DNA from: JAUIAS01 sp030425395
GTDB lineage: Bacteria > Pseudomonadota > Alphaproteobacteria > Rhodobacterales > Rhodobacteraceae
Direction: 5' to 3'
DNA length: 64,000 nt
Assembly (NCBI GenBank): GCA_043553855.1
Contig: CP121336.1
Location: 3,920,772-3,984,771, forward strand
A program made the position numbers and the translations under genes. Of this stretch, positions 26,501-34,729 are shown one piece after another. Position 1 is the stretch's first letter; each line of letters begins with the position of its first letter. The notes beneath the pieces were generated by a model, which saw only the letters and a program-made list of their open reading frames with translations, ran no database searches and was not told where the DNA came from.

Positions 26501-27793
26501 TTATGCCGGTTCGGTGCCGCACCACTCTGCGATGAACAGGGCCGTGGCCTTGGTCACGCGGCGCATGCTTTCCAGATCCACCCGTTCGTTAAAGCCGTGG
26601 ATGGCCTCGGCGCGCGGCCCGTAAACCAGTGCGGGCGTGTCGGCATACAGTCCAAAGAACCGGGCATCGGTCGTCGCGGTGATCGCGGCCCGCTCAAGCG
26701 CGTCGCCGGTGGCGGTCTGGTGGGCGTTTTCGAGCGCCGCGATAGCCGACACGGCATTGGCGGAACTGTCCTGAGACAGCGCATAGCCCTCGGCATTAAA
26801 ACCGTGATACACGATTTCGGGCAGCGAATTGCGCAGAAAGTCATTTTCCCGCGCGGCGTCCAGAATCACGTTTTCGATCTCGGTCTTGGCAGCTTCGATG
26901 GACTGGCCGGGAAAGATCGCCATGCGTATGTCGAACACGCTCCACGCCGGAACCGAACTGGTCCAGTCGCCGCCCTCGATCTTGCCCACGTTGAGATTGA
27001 GCGCGTGCTCCATATGCGCATAATCAGCCGGTCGCTTGTCAGCCGCGTTCCAGCGGTGCTCCATTTCGTGCAGCGCACGGATCAGCGGGAACCCGGCCTC
27101 GATCGCGTTCGACCCTGACCCGGCATAGGCAACATGGGTCGGCAGCCCCTTGAGATGCACCTGAAACCAGATCACCCCAAGCTGGGCGGTGACAAGTTGT
27201 TCGGCAAATGGTTCGGGGATCAATGCCGCATCGGCGGTATAACCACGCGCCAGACACGCCAGCGCGCCATTGCCGGTGCATTCTTCTTCGACCACCGATT
27301 GGAAATGCACATCCGCCCCCGGAGCCAGACCACAGGCCGCCAAGGCATCCAGCGCAAACAGGTTCGACGCCAGCCCCGCCTTCATATCGCCGCCACCCCG
27401 GCCATAAAGCCAGCCGTTTTCAACGCGCGGTTCAAACGGCGGGCTGTCCCACATGTCCAGCGGGCCGGTCGGCACCACATCAACATGACCGTTGAGGATC
27501 AGGGATTTGCCCTGACGCGTGCGGGACCGGTGCGTGCCGACCACGTTCACCGCGTCGTCATAATTGCCGATCACCGGCGAAAATCCAGGGAGATTCTGGA
27601 TGTCGGCCACGTCGATCTGCCAGCGATCGACCTCGTAACCGCGCGAGGCCAGTTCGCCGGCCATGAAATCCTGGGCGGACTGTTCGTTGCCGCGGGTCGA
27701 TGGGTGCGCCGTCAGGTCAGACAGGAACGCAACCTGCCGGTCAAACGCCGCATCCACAGCATCCTGGATTTCTTGTTTAAGTTTGTCGTTCAT
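26501..27793 (-). CDS. M20 family deacylase (ArgE/DapE type)
   Basis: The 430-residue metallopeptidase-like protein has NGHVDVVPTGP and GRGGGDMKAGLAS supplying the first metal ligands and bridging aspartate, then VVEEECTGNG with the catalytic glutamate pair. A dimerisation lid (residues about 200-320) contains LKGLPTHVAYAGSGSNAIE. It resembles acetylornithine deacetylase and succinyl-diaminopimelate desuccinylase; the true substrate is probably an N-acyl amino acid fed by this operon. The ATG at 27793 follows only a weak GGATT; frames further upstream overlap the CoA-transferase gene. Confidence 0.85.
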   Translation of the reverse strand: MNDKLKQEIQDAVDAAFDRQVAFLSDLTAHPSTRGNEQSAQDFMAGELASRGYEVDRWQIDVADIQNLPGFSPVIGNYDDAVNVVGTHRSRTRQGKSLILNGHVDVVPTGPLDMWDSPPFEPRVENGWLYGRGGGDMKAGLASNLFALDALAACGLAPGADVHFQSVVEEECTGNGALACLARGYTADAALIPEPFAEQLVTAQLGVIWFQVHLKGLPTHVAYAGSGSNAIEAGFPLIRALHEMEHRWNAADKRPADYAHMEHALNLNVGKIEGGDWTSSVPAWSVFDIRMAIFPGQSIEAAKTEIENVILDAARENDFLRNSLPEIVYHGFNAEGYALSQDSSANAVSAIAALENAHQTATGDALERAAITATTDARFFGLYADTPALVYGPRAEAIHGFNERVDLESMRRVTKATALFIAEWCGTEPA

Positions 27794-27822
27794 AGCATTG
27801 ATAATCCGAGGCAAATTGACAT

Positions 27823-28476
27823 TCAAAATGACGGGGGTGTGGCATCCGGTACGATCAGAGGCGCGTCGGTGGCATTGGCCACCTGCGACGGGGTCACGCC
27901 CGTGGCGGTTTCGACCAGAACAAACCCCCGCGCCGTCACGTCGATCACCGCGAGGTCGGTAAAGATCCGCGACACGCATCCACGCGCTGTCAAAGGCAGG
28001 GTGCATCTGTGTTTCAGCTTGGGTTGGCCCGCGCGGTCGGTATGGGTGGTCAGGACCACCACGCGACGCGCCTTCTGGGCCAGTTCGATACCGCCTCCGA
28101 CGCCGGGGCTGAATTTGCCCGGTATCTTCCAATTGGCCAGATCGCCATCGGCACTGACCTCGAAGGCACCCAGCATGGTCAGGTCAAGCCGTCCGGAGCG
28201 AACGATCGAAAAGCTGGCCGCGCTGTCCATGAATGCCGAACCCGGCACCGTCGAGACATAGGCTCCGCCCGCGTCAATGAGGTTGCGGTCGGCCCTGTCC
28301 GGGCCGAGCACAGGGCCAATGCCGGTCAACCCGTTTTCGGTATGCAGGCAAACGGGGAAATCGGACGACAGATGGTTGACCACCTGCGTTGGCAAGCCGA
28401 TGCCAAGATTGACAACCATGCCCGGCGCGATTTCGCGGGCGGCGCGGGCGATCATGCGTTCTTTAGCGTTGGACAA
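27823..28476 (-). CDS. scoB: 3-oxoacid CoA-transferase subunit B
   Basis: The 217-residue protein has GMVVNLGIGLPTQV and the catalytic glutamate E47 in HTENGLTG, the class I CoA-transferase beta-subunit motif. It transfers CoA, typically from succinyl-CoA, to a 3-oxoacid. No ATG fits the amino terminus. The best start is TTG at 28476, with GAGGAA 8 bases upstream, giving an SNAKERMIARAA opening as in related subunits. The start overlaps the end of subunit A by 14 bases. Confidence 0.85.
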   Translation of the reverse strand: MSNAKERMIARAAREIAPGMVVNLGIGLPTQVVNHLSSDFPVCLHTENGLTGIGPVLGPDRADRNLIDAGGAYVSTVPGSAFMDSAASFSIVRSGRLDLTMLGAFEVSADGDLANWKIPGKFSPGVGGGIELAQKARRVVVLTTHTDRAGQPKLKHRCTLPLTARGCVSRIFTDLAVIDVTARGFVLVETATGVTPSQVANATDAPLIVPDATPPSF

Positions 28477-29155
28477 CGGAATATTCCTCGGACAATTCGC
28501 CCAGCTCGACCACATGATCGACAAAAACACCGGCGCTGTGCACATCATTGGCCGCGATCCCCCCAAGAGGAACCACGCGCTCCGCCTCGGCGATCACACA
28601 GTCCGAGGCCATCGCCATAAGGGGGTTAAAGTTCTGAGCCGTGGCGACATAGACCAGATTGCCGAACGGATCGGCGCAATCGGCGTGGATCAAAGAGACA
28701 TCCGCCCGCAGTGCCGATTCCACAAGATAGGGCACGCCAGCCATCTCGACGATCTGCTTGCCATGTGCCAGTTCGGTCCCAATCCCGATATCGCTCAGAA
28801 CCGCGCCGATGCCTGCGCCGCCCGCGCGGATGCGTTCGGCCAGAATGCCCTGCGCGTTGAACTCAACCTTGATGCGGCCCGCGTTCATCAAGGCGATCGC
28901 GTGGCTGTTCAAACCCAGATGCGTGGTGATCAGACGCGCCACCTGCCCGCTTTGCAGCAGATGGTCGACGCCCATGCCCGGTTCGTTGGCGTCATTCTTG
29001 ATCACCGTCAGATCGCGCGCGCCGTGCTCGACAAGCGCATGGATCAGGGTCATCGGTGTGCCCGGCACGCCAAAGCCGCCCACCATGACCGTATCGCCAT
29101 CCTTGATACGCGCAATGGCGTCATGCAGGGGGCATCTTTTGTCGGGCAGCTTCAT
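28463..29155 (-). CDS. scoA: 3-oxoacid CoA-transferase subunit A
   Basis: The 230-residue protein opens with a CoA-transferase alpha pattern: GDTVMVGGFGVPGTPMTLIHAL, then LTVIKNDANEPGMGVDHLL and VEFNAQGILAERIRAGGAGI. It pairs with the overlapping subunit B gene. The start overlaps the aminotransferase stop by 4 bases (ATGA). If the aminotransferase makes a beta-keto acid, this enzyme would activate it for thiolysis; that order is an inference from the operon. Confidence 0.87.
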   Translation of the reverse strand: MKLPDKRCPLHDAIARIKDGDTVMVGGFGVPGTPMTLIHALVEHGARDLTVIKNDANEPGMGVDHLLQSGQVARLITTHLGLNSHAIALMNAGRIKVEFNAQGILAERIRAGGAGIGAVLSDIGIGTELAHGKQIVEMAGVPYLVESALRADVSLIHADCADPFGNLVYVATAQNFNPLMAMASDCVIAEAERVVPLGGIAANDVHSAGVFVDHVVELGELSEEYSVVQR

Positions 29156-30504
29156 GCCGCGGCCCCGACCGGCAATCCGGTCTCATCCGCAAAAGCATCC
29201 AGCGCGTCGCGCAGGATCACCATCATTTCGGATATCTGATCGCGGGTGATGATCAGAGGAGGTGCGATCAGGAAGTGATCGCCCTTTGTCCCGCCGCGTG
29301 TGCGCCGCGAATAGATAATCAATCCGCGTGCATACGCCAGTTCGACAAGCCGGTCATAGGCATTCAACGCGGGATCAAGCGGTTCCATCGTGGCCCGGTC
29401 GGCCACGAATTCGAACGCCGTCAGCAGCCCCTTGCCGCGCACATCGCCGATAAACGGATAGCGCTCCATCAAGGCACGCAGTTCCCCCATCAGAACATCG
29501 CCCATCACAGCCGCGTTCTCGATCAGGTTCTGGTCCTCCATCTCTTCGAGCACGGCAAGACCCGCAGCACAGGCCAGCGGATTACCCGCATATGTGAACC
29601 CATGCGCAAACCCGCCCGCGTCCAGAACCGGATCGACCAGCCGCGCGCCCGCGATGATCGCCCCCAAAGGCGCATAGCCCGCACCAAAGCCCTTGGACAT
29701 CGCAACGATGTCGGGCACGATCCCCCAATGTTCGGCGGCCAGAAACTTGCCCGTCCGGCCCGCCCCGGTCATGACCTCGTCATAGATCAGCAAGACCCCG
29801 TATTCATCGCAAATTTCGCGCACACGCCCGTAATAGCTGTCGGGCGCAACCAAAGCCCCCGTTGACGCCCCGCCAACCGGCTCCATCACGAAAGCAAGAA
29901 CGTTTTCAGGACCTTCCGCGACGATCTTGTCGCGCAAGAGTTCCGCGTATTTCAACCCGCGTTCATCTTCGCTCAGGTTATCGCGATCCAGATAAGTGGC
30001 CGGAGACGCGACCTTGGGCATCCCCTCCATCATTGGCGCAAATGGTTCGCGCAATGGGTCATAGCCGGTCAGATCCAGTGCCCCGAAGGTGCAACCGTGA
30101 TAGGATGGAAAGCGTGAAATGACCCTGTGGCGTGTGCCCTGCCCCTGGGTCAGCGCATATTGGCGCGCAAGCTTGACCGCGCTTTCCACCGCCTCGGACC
30201 CACCGGACACAAAGAACACCCGGTCCAGCCCGTCAGGCGTCATCGCGACGGTCTTGGCCGCGAGATCTTCGGAAGGATGGGTGCGGAAATGCAGGCGGTA
30301 GCCAAAGGTGGCCTTGTCCATCTGGGCCTTCATCTTGGCCAGAACCCGTGGGTTCGAATGGCCGATGTTGGACACCATCGCACCGGACGACCCGTCGATA
30401 TAGCGTTTGCCCATCTCGTCGAACAGGTAGATGCCTTCGCCCCGGTCTAGAAACGGGCGCGGGTTGCGGGTTTGGTAAAACAGATAAGAGGGCGCGTCGG
30501 TCAC
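29152..30504 (-). CDS. Class III aminotransferase
   Basis: The 450-residue fold type I PLP enzyme has the cofactor motif LLIYDEVMTGAGRTG and Schiff-base lysine K271 in VAMSKGFGAGYAPLG. The GSEAVESAVKLARQ block is typical of the omega-aminotransferase group. The amino donor could be a beta- or omega-amino acid. It starts with GTG at 30504 in a GTGA overlap with the ABC ATPase gene, and overlaps scoA at its end. This ties substrate uptake to transamination and CoA transfer. Confidence 0.88.
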   Translation of the reverse strand: MTDAPSYLFYQTRNPRPFLDRGEGIYLFDEMGKRYIDGSSGAMVSNIGHSNPRVLAKMKAQMDKATFGYRLHFRTHPSEDLAAKTVAMTPDGLDRVFFVSGGSEAVESAVKLARQYALTQGQGTRHRVISRFPSYHGCTFGALDLTGYDPLREPFAPMMEGMPKVASPATYLDRDNLSEDERGLKYAELLRDKIVAEGPENVLAFVMEPVGGASTGALVAPDSYYGRVREICDEYGVLLIYDEVMTGAGRTGKFLAAEHWGIVPDIVAMSKGFGAGYAPLGAIIAGARLVDPVLDAGGFAHGFTYAGNPLACAAGLAVLEEMEDQNLIENAAVMGDVLMGELRALMERYPFIGDVRGKGLLTAFEFVADRATMEPLDPALNAYDRLVELAYARGLIIYSRRTRGGTKGDHFLIAPPLIITRDQISEMMVILRDALDAFADETGLPVGAAA

Positions 30505-31271
30505 TTGGCACCTGCCAGATGTGTGCGCAGGAATTCGCGCGTGCGGTCTTTGCTCGGGTTGCGGAACACCACATCGGGCGGGCCTTCCTCAACCACAACA
30601 CCCTGATCCATGAACAGAACCCGGTCGCAAACCGATGCGGCAAAGTCCATCTCGTGGGTGACGATGATCATGGTCATGTGCTCTTCGGCGAGCTTTTTCA
30701 TGACCTGATTGACCTCATCCACCAATTCTGGATCAAGGGCGGATGTCGCTTCGTCAAAGAGCATCAGCTTGGGCTTCATCGCCAGCGCACGCGCGATGGC
30801 CACCCTCTGTTTCTGCCCGCCTGACAGCCGGGAAGGATAATAATCCATCCGGTCCAGCATACCGACCTTTTCGAGCTGTTCCTCGGCGAGCTTGTCGGCC
30901 TCGTCATTGCTCAGCCCCTTGAGCATCTTGGGGGCCATCGTGACGTTTTCGCGCGCGGTCATATGGGGAAACAGGTTAAAGTGCTGGAACACCATCCCGA
31001 CCTGTTGCCGCATCGCGTTAATGTGGGCCTCATACTGGCGATGCGGGAGGGTCTTGTTGACCTGTACCCCATCCAGCCAGACTTCCCCACCTGTCAGAGG
31101 ATCAAGATCGTTTATCGCCCGCAAAAGCGTGGATTTTCCGGATCCTGACGGGCCGATAATGGCGACGATCTGGCCCCGCGCCACGTTGAGGCTGATATCC
31201 TTGAGCACCTCAAGTTTGCCAAAGGATTTCTGGGCGTGTCGGATCTGAACAAATTCGGGATTGTCGGTCAT
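30501..31271 (-). CDS. Polar amino-acid ABC transporter ATP-binding protein
   Basis: The 256-residue ATPase has Walker A GPSGSGKST, signature LSGGQKQRVAIARAL, Walker B LMLFDEATSALDPE and switch TH. The layout is that of GlnQ/HisP/ArtP amino-acid importers. The ATG at 31271 has AGGAG 8 bases upstream; the frame continues upstream over the permease gene without support. It follows the second permease by 16 bases. Confidence 0.9.
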   Translation of the reverse strand: MTDNPEFVQIRHAQKSFGKLEVLKDISLNVARGQIVAIIGPSGSGKSTLLRAINDLDPLTGGEVWLDGVQVNKTLPHRQYEAHINAMRQQVGMVFQHFNLFPHMTARENVTMAPKMLKGLSNDEADKLAEEQLEKVGMLDRMDYYPSRLSGGQKQRVAIARALAMKPKLMLFDEATSALDPELVDEVNQVMKKLAEEHMTMIIVTHEMDFAASVCDRVLFMDQGVVVEEGPPDVVFRNPSKDRTREFLRTHLAGAK

Positions 31272-31287
31272 TGCCAGGGCTCCTGGA

Positions 31288-31944
31288 TCAGCGAGAGATT
31301 GAGATGCGGCGTTCGATCTTGCGCTGCACCCATTCCATGCAAAGGTTGATGACATAGTAGAAGGCCGCAGCCAGGATATAGAATTCGAAGGGACGATAGG
31401 TCTTGCCGATCACCCGCTGGGCCGACAGCGTCAATTCGCTGACGCCAATGACAGAGACCAACGCGCTATCCTTGAGAAGGGCAATCATGTTGTTGCCGAT
31501 CGGCGGGATCACGGCGCGCACAGCCTGCGGGATCACCACCTTGCGCAGCGCCTGCGACCGGCTGAGCCCCACTGTCCGCGCGGCTTCCATCTGACCCTTG
31601 TCCACCGACAGGATCGCCGTCTGGATCAGTTCGGAGTTATAGACCGCAAAGTGCAGGCCCAACCCGATCACCCCTGCGACAAAGGCCGGCAGGTCGATCC
31701 CGATCTGCACGAGGCCGAAATAAATCAGGAACAATTGCAGCAAAAGCGGAGTGCCCATGAACATCCATTCAATCAGGCGAAACGGCTGGCGAATGATCCA
31801 CGGCGCATAAAGGGCGATCACTGCAAACAGGATACCGCCGAAAAAGCTCAGGATCGCCGCCGCGATCGTGATCCCGATGGTCCATGCACATCCCAGCAGG
31901 ATGATATCGAGGTATTTCGGAATTATCGTGAAATCGAGACCCAT
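31288..31944 (-). CDS. Polar amino-acid ABC transporter permease
   Basis: The 218-residue protein has about five membrane helices and the EAA loop QMEAARTVGLSRSQALRKVVIPQAVR, characteristic of HisM/GlnP-type permeases. It pairs with the permease gene 18 bases upstream to form a heterodimeric channel. Confidence 0.9.
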   Translation of the reverse strand: MGLDFTIIPKYLDIILLGCAWTIGITIAAAILSFFGGILFAVIALYAPWIIRQPFRLIEWMFMGTPLLLQLFLIYFGLVQIGIDLPAFVAGVIGLGLHFAVYNSELIQTAILSVDKGQMEAARTVGLSRSQALRKVVIPQAVRAVIPPIGNNMIALLKDSALVSVIGVSELTLSAQRVIGKTYRPFEFYILAAAFYYVINLCMEWVQRKIERRISISR

Positions 31945-31962
31945 AAGGTTTCCCTTTGCCGA

Positions 31963-32610
31963 TCAGTTGATCTGAACTTTGCGGTCCAGCCAGGCAACGC
32001 CCCTGCCGACCACATAGATGATGACCATGTAGAGAACCCCTGCGAGCAGGAACATCTCGAACGGTTTGTAGGTCGAACCGATATACCGCTGCGCTGTATA
32101 GGTCAGTTCGATCACCGAGATCGCGGCCACCAGCGCGGTCGCCTTGATCAGCATATTCAGGTTGACGCCAAGCGGGCGCACCATGAGCCGCGCAGCCTGT
32201 GGCAGAATGATGCGATACATCGCCTGCCATTGGCTCAGCCCCAGTGTGCGGGCCGCTTCGCGCTGGCCATTGTCGATGGAAATGATCGCGCCGCGAATGG
32301 TTTCCGTCATGTATGCGCCAGCGTTGATGCCCAGCCCGATCACGCCCGCTTCGAACGCATCAAGTTGGATGCCGATCTGCGGCCCGCCAAAATACAGGAT
32401 GAACAACTGGATCAGCGCGGGCGTGCCGCGAAAGACGCTGACATAAGCCGCCCCGATAAAGCGCACCAGTGCAAAGCGTGACAAGCGCGCCGCCGCCCCG
32501 GCCGTGCCGCAGATCAGCCCAAGGATCGCGGTCAGAACAGAGAGCTGTATGGTGACCCACGCCGCCTCAAGGAAAAACGGATAGACCTTGAGCATCAGAT
32601 CAATGTCCAT
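31963..32610 (-). CDS. Polar amino-acid ABC transporter permease
   Basis: The 215-residue HisQ/HisM-family permease has an EAA loop near QREAARTLGLSQWQAMYRIILPQA and about five helices. The ATG at 32610 has GGAGA at good distance. A 220-base spacer separates it from the binding-protein gene, which may hold a processing or attenuating structure that lets the binding protein be made in excess; no clear hairpin with a T-run is visible. Confidence 0.9.
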   Translation of the reverse strand: MDIDLMLKVYPFFLEAAWVTIQLSVLTAILGLICGTAGAAARLSRFALVRFIGAAYVSVFRGTPALIQLFILYFGGPQIGIQLDAFEAGVIGLGINAGAYMTETIRGAIISIDNGQREAARTLGLSQWQAMYRIILPQAARLMVRPLGVNLNMLIKATALVAAISVIELTYTAQRYIGSTYKPFEMFLLAGVLYMVIIYVVGRGVAWLDRKVQIN

Positions 32611-32830
32611 GGTTTGGATCTCCTGGAAAAGCGGGATTACCTGCGGGTGAAGCGTGGTGGACAAAAAGGCGCGCGAGCCTGTGAACAGACGTGCAGATCG
32701 GCGTGCCGCTGGCAATGGGGTTCGGGGTTTGATCTCATCTCGGGACCGCGCGGCCCGTTGCCCTGCAACAAGCCACGCAGCACCGGGAGACCCAGCCCCA
32801 CCGCACCATCGGAGCGGTAGGAATAGTCAC

Positions 32831-33607
32831 TTAGCGGATGTCGGCACCGATCCACTTTTCGGCCAGCATCAGATAGGTGCCGTCTTCCATCATGGAATCG
32901 AGCGCTGCCTGCATTTCCTTGGCCAGCATCGGATTGCCTTCACGGATCGCAATCCCCGCGCCGAAAGGTGCTGTGCCGGGATCGTCAAACATCGCGAATT
33001 CCTGACCCTTGGCGGTCATGGCGAGAATGGCCGCGATGGAATCGTTCACGATCGCATCAACGCGGCCGTTTTCGAGCTCAAGCAGCAATTCCGGCAGCCC
33101 CTTGTAGGTGCTGATGTTATAGCCCTTTTCACGGGCCCAATCTTCGTGGGTTTCGCCCAGGGTCAGACCAACCTTCTTGCCATCCAGATCGGCGAGGCTT
33201 TTGATGTCGGAACCGGGCTTGGTGAAGATCGCACGCTTGTCCGAATAGTAGGGACCGACAAAATCGACGACTTCGTCACGCTCTGCGGTGATGGTCATGG
33301 ACCCCACGATTGCATCATATTTGTTGGCCAGAAGACCGCCAATGATCCCGTCCCACGCAGTGGTCACGATCTCTGCTTCCATCCCCATGCGCTTGGCAAT
33401 CTCGGTGCCCACGGCCGGATCGAAACCGACAACCTGGTTTTCGTCGTTCACAAAGTTGAACGGAGGATAGGCACCCGACATCGCGATGCGGATCGTGCCC
33501 TTTTCCTTGAGGGTTTCAAGCTCATCGGCAACGGCCGCACCGAATCCGGCAACGGCGAATCCTGCGGCAACAACGGCTGTTTTCAGGATCGTACGGCGAA
33601 ATATCAT
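32831..33607 (-). CDS. Polar amino-acid ABC transporter substrate-binding protein
   Basis: The 258-residue periplasmic protein (SBP_bac_3) has a signal peptide with core TAVVAAGFAVAGFGAAV. It then has the usual IRIAMSGAYPPFNF, VGFDPAVGTEIAKRM and DAIVGSMTITAERDEVVDFVGPY blocks. The ATG at 33607 has GGAGA 6 bases upstream, which decides against the ATG at 33619. It heads the leftward operon and is divergent from a LysR gene. The ligand is unknown, though histidine, arginine or ectoine-like ligands are all bound by this fold. Confidence 0.9.
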   Translation of the reverse strand: MIFRRTILKTAVVAAGFAVAGFGAAVADELETLKEKGTIRIAMSGAYPPFNFVNDENQVVGFDPAVGTEIAKRMGMEAEIVTTAWDGIIGGLLANKYDAIVGSMTITAERDEVVDFVGPYYSDKRAIFTKPGSDIKSLADLDGKKVGLTLGETHEDWAREKGYNISTYKGLPELLLELENGRVDAIVNDSIAAILAMTAKGQEFAMFDDPGTAPFGAGIAIREGNPMLAKEMQAALDSMMEDGTYLMLAEKWIGADIR

Positions 33608-33713
33608 ATTGGTCTCCATGTTGGTTATGCGGTGCAGGGTCTGGACCCGAACAGACACGGGTTTTTTGCCCCGGTTGTGGGAAAAGTCTTGCATGACCCC
33701 GGGCATTTGCCAA

Positions 33714-33738
33714 ATAAATATAAGAGATCATAAATATA
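33714..33738. promoter_or_regulatory. Direct repeat in divergent LysR/ABC promoter region
   Basis: ATAAATATA occurs at 33714-33722 and 33730-33738 (period 16) within a very AT-rich stretch just before the LysR start. The 141-base spacer serves both the LysR gene and the importer operon. The repeats are candidates for regulator binding or overlapping -10 elements. Confidence 0.4.
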
Positions 33739-33748
33739 GACAAAATCT

Positions 33749-34708
33749 ATGCAGCCTCATCATCGTCGCCGTTTTCCCTGGAACCTGGATTGGAACCTTT
33801 TGCGCACCTTCATGGTGGTTGTGGAACAGCGCGGGATTTCAAAGGCGGCAGAGTTCCTTGGCCTCAAGCAACCCACGGTTTCCGCCGCTCTCAAGCGGTT
33901 GGAACAGGCCATCGACAAGACGTTGATCGTGCGCAAACCCAATGAATTCACCATTACCCGCGCCGGTCAGGCGCTGTATACCGAATGCGCAACGATCTTT
34001 GGCACCGTATCGCAAATTCCCGCCATCGTGGACGAGGACAACACCGACCTTCGCGGCCATCTGACCATTGCCATCACCAGTTCGGTGATCTCTGAACATT
34101 TCGACGATTTTCTCAACCGGTTCTCAAACACGCACCCCAACGTAACCTATTCCTTTTCGGTCTTCGAAAGCGCCGAAGTGGAAAGCATGGTTGCCCAGAA
34201 CCGGGCCAGTTTCGGTATTTGCCTTTTGGCAAAGATCCCCCAGAACCTGAACCGGATGGTGCTCTATCGTGAATATTTCGGTCTTTATTGCGGAGCGCGC
34301 CACCCGCTGTTTTCCGCGCGTGATATTCAGCCCGAAGACCTCGCGGGGGATGCCTTTGTCGCCTTCCAGACCGAAGCGCAGGGCGGCCCCCTTGAGGCGA
34401 TCTCGATGCTGCGCGCGCGGCTCAAGCTGTCGCACAACTGGCGCGGGGTGTCGTCAAGCCTGAATGAAATCCGCCGCATGATCATGGCCAATATCGGGAT
34501 CGGTGCCTTGCCGATCCACGTGGCCCAACAGGATGTGGACGCGGGACATATTCGCCAGCTTCCACCCTATGAGGGTCTGCCGTTGTTCAGCATCTATCTG
34601 ATCAGCAACCCGGCCCGACGCTGGTCCGAGGCTGAAAGCACCTTTCTCACCGCGATCGAAGCCGATCTATCGCGTATCGGACTTGATGAACGCACCTATG
34701 GGCCCTGA
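33749..34708 (+). CDS. LysR-family transcriptional regulator
   Basis: The 319-residue protein has an N-terminal HTH (LLRTFMVVVEQRGISKAAEFLGLKQPTVSAALKRLE pattern, about residues 17-53) and a LysR substrate-binding domain. It lies divergent from, and 141 bases from, the ten-gene amino-acid operon, so it most likely controls that operon in response to its substrate or a breakdown product. The stop codon lies within a 13-base tandem duplication (34699-34724). Confidence 0.9.
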   Translation: MQPHHRRRFPWNLDWNLLRTFMVVVEQRGISKAAEFLGLKQPTVSAALKRLEQAIDKTLIVRKPNEFTITRAGQALYTECATIFGTVSQIPAIVDEDNTDLRGHLTIAITSSVISEHFDDFLNRFSNTHPNVTYSFSVFESAEVESMVAQNRASFGICLLAKIPQNLNRMVLYREYFGLYCGARHPLFSARDIQPEDLAGDAFVAFQTEAQGGPLEAISMLRARLKLSHNWRGVSSSLNEIRRMIMANIGIGALPIHVAQQDVDAGHIRQLPPYEGLPLFSIYLISNPARRWSEAESTFLTAIEADLSRIGLDERTYGP

Positions 34709-34724
34709 CGCTGGGCCCTGACGC
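34699..34724 (+). repeat. 13-base perfect tandem duplication at the LysR stop
   Basis: TGGGCCCTGACGC occurs twice back to back (34699-34711, 34712-34724). The first copy holds the TGA stop of the LysR gene and the second would provide a further TGA in the same phase plus one base. It also contains the palindrome GGGCCC. Confidence 0.7.
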
Positions 34725-34729
34725 GCCGA

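Noticed and set aside
25427..27118. 563-residue plus-strand frame over the M20 genes
   Set aside because: It is a shadow frame opposite two motif-complete M20 enzymes. No own start signal or domain.
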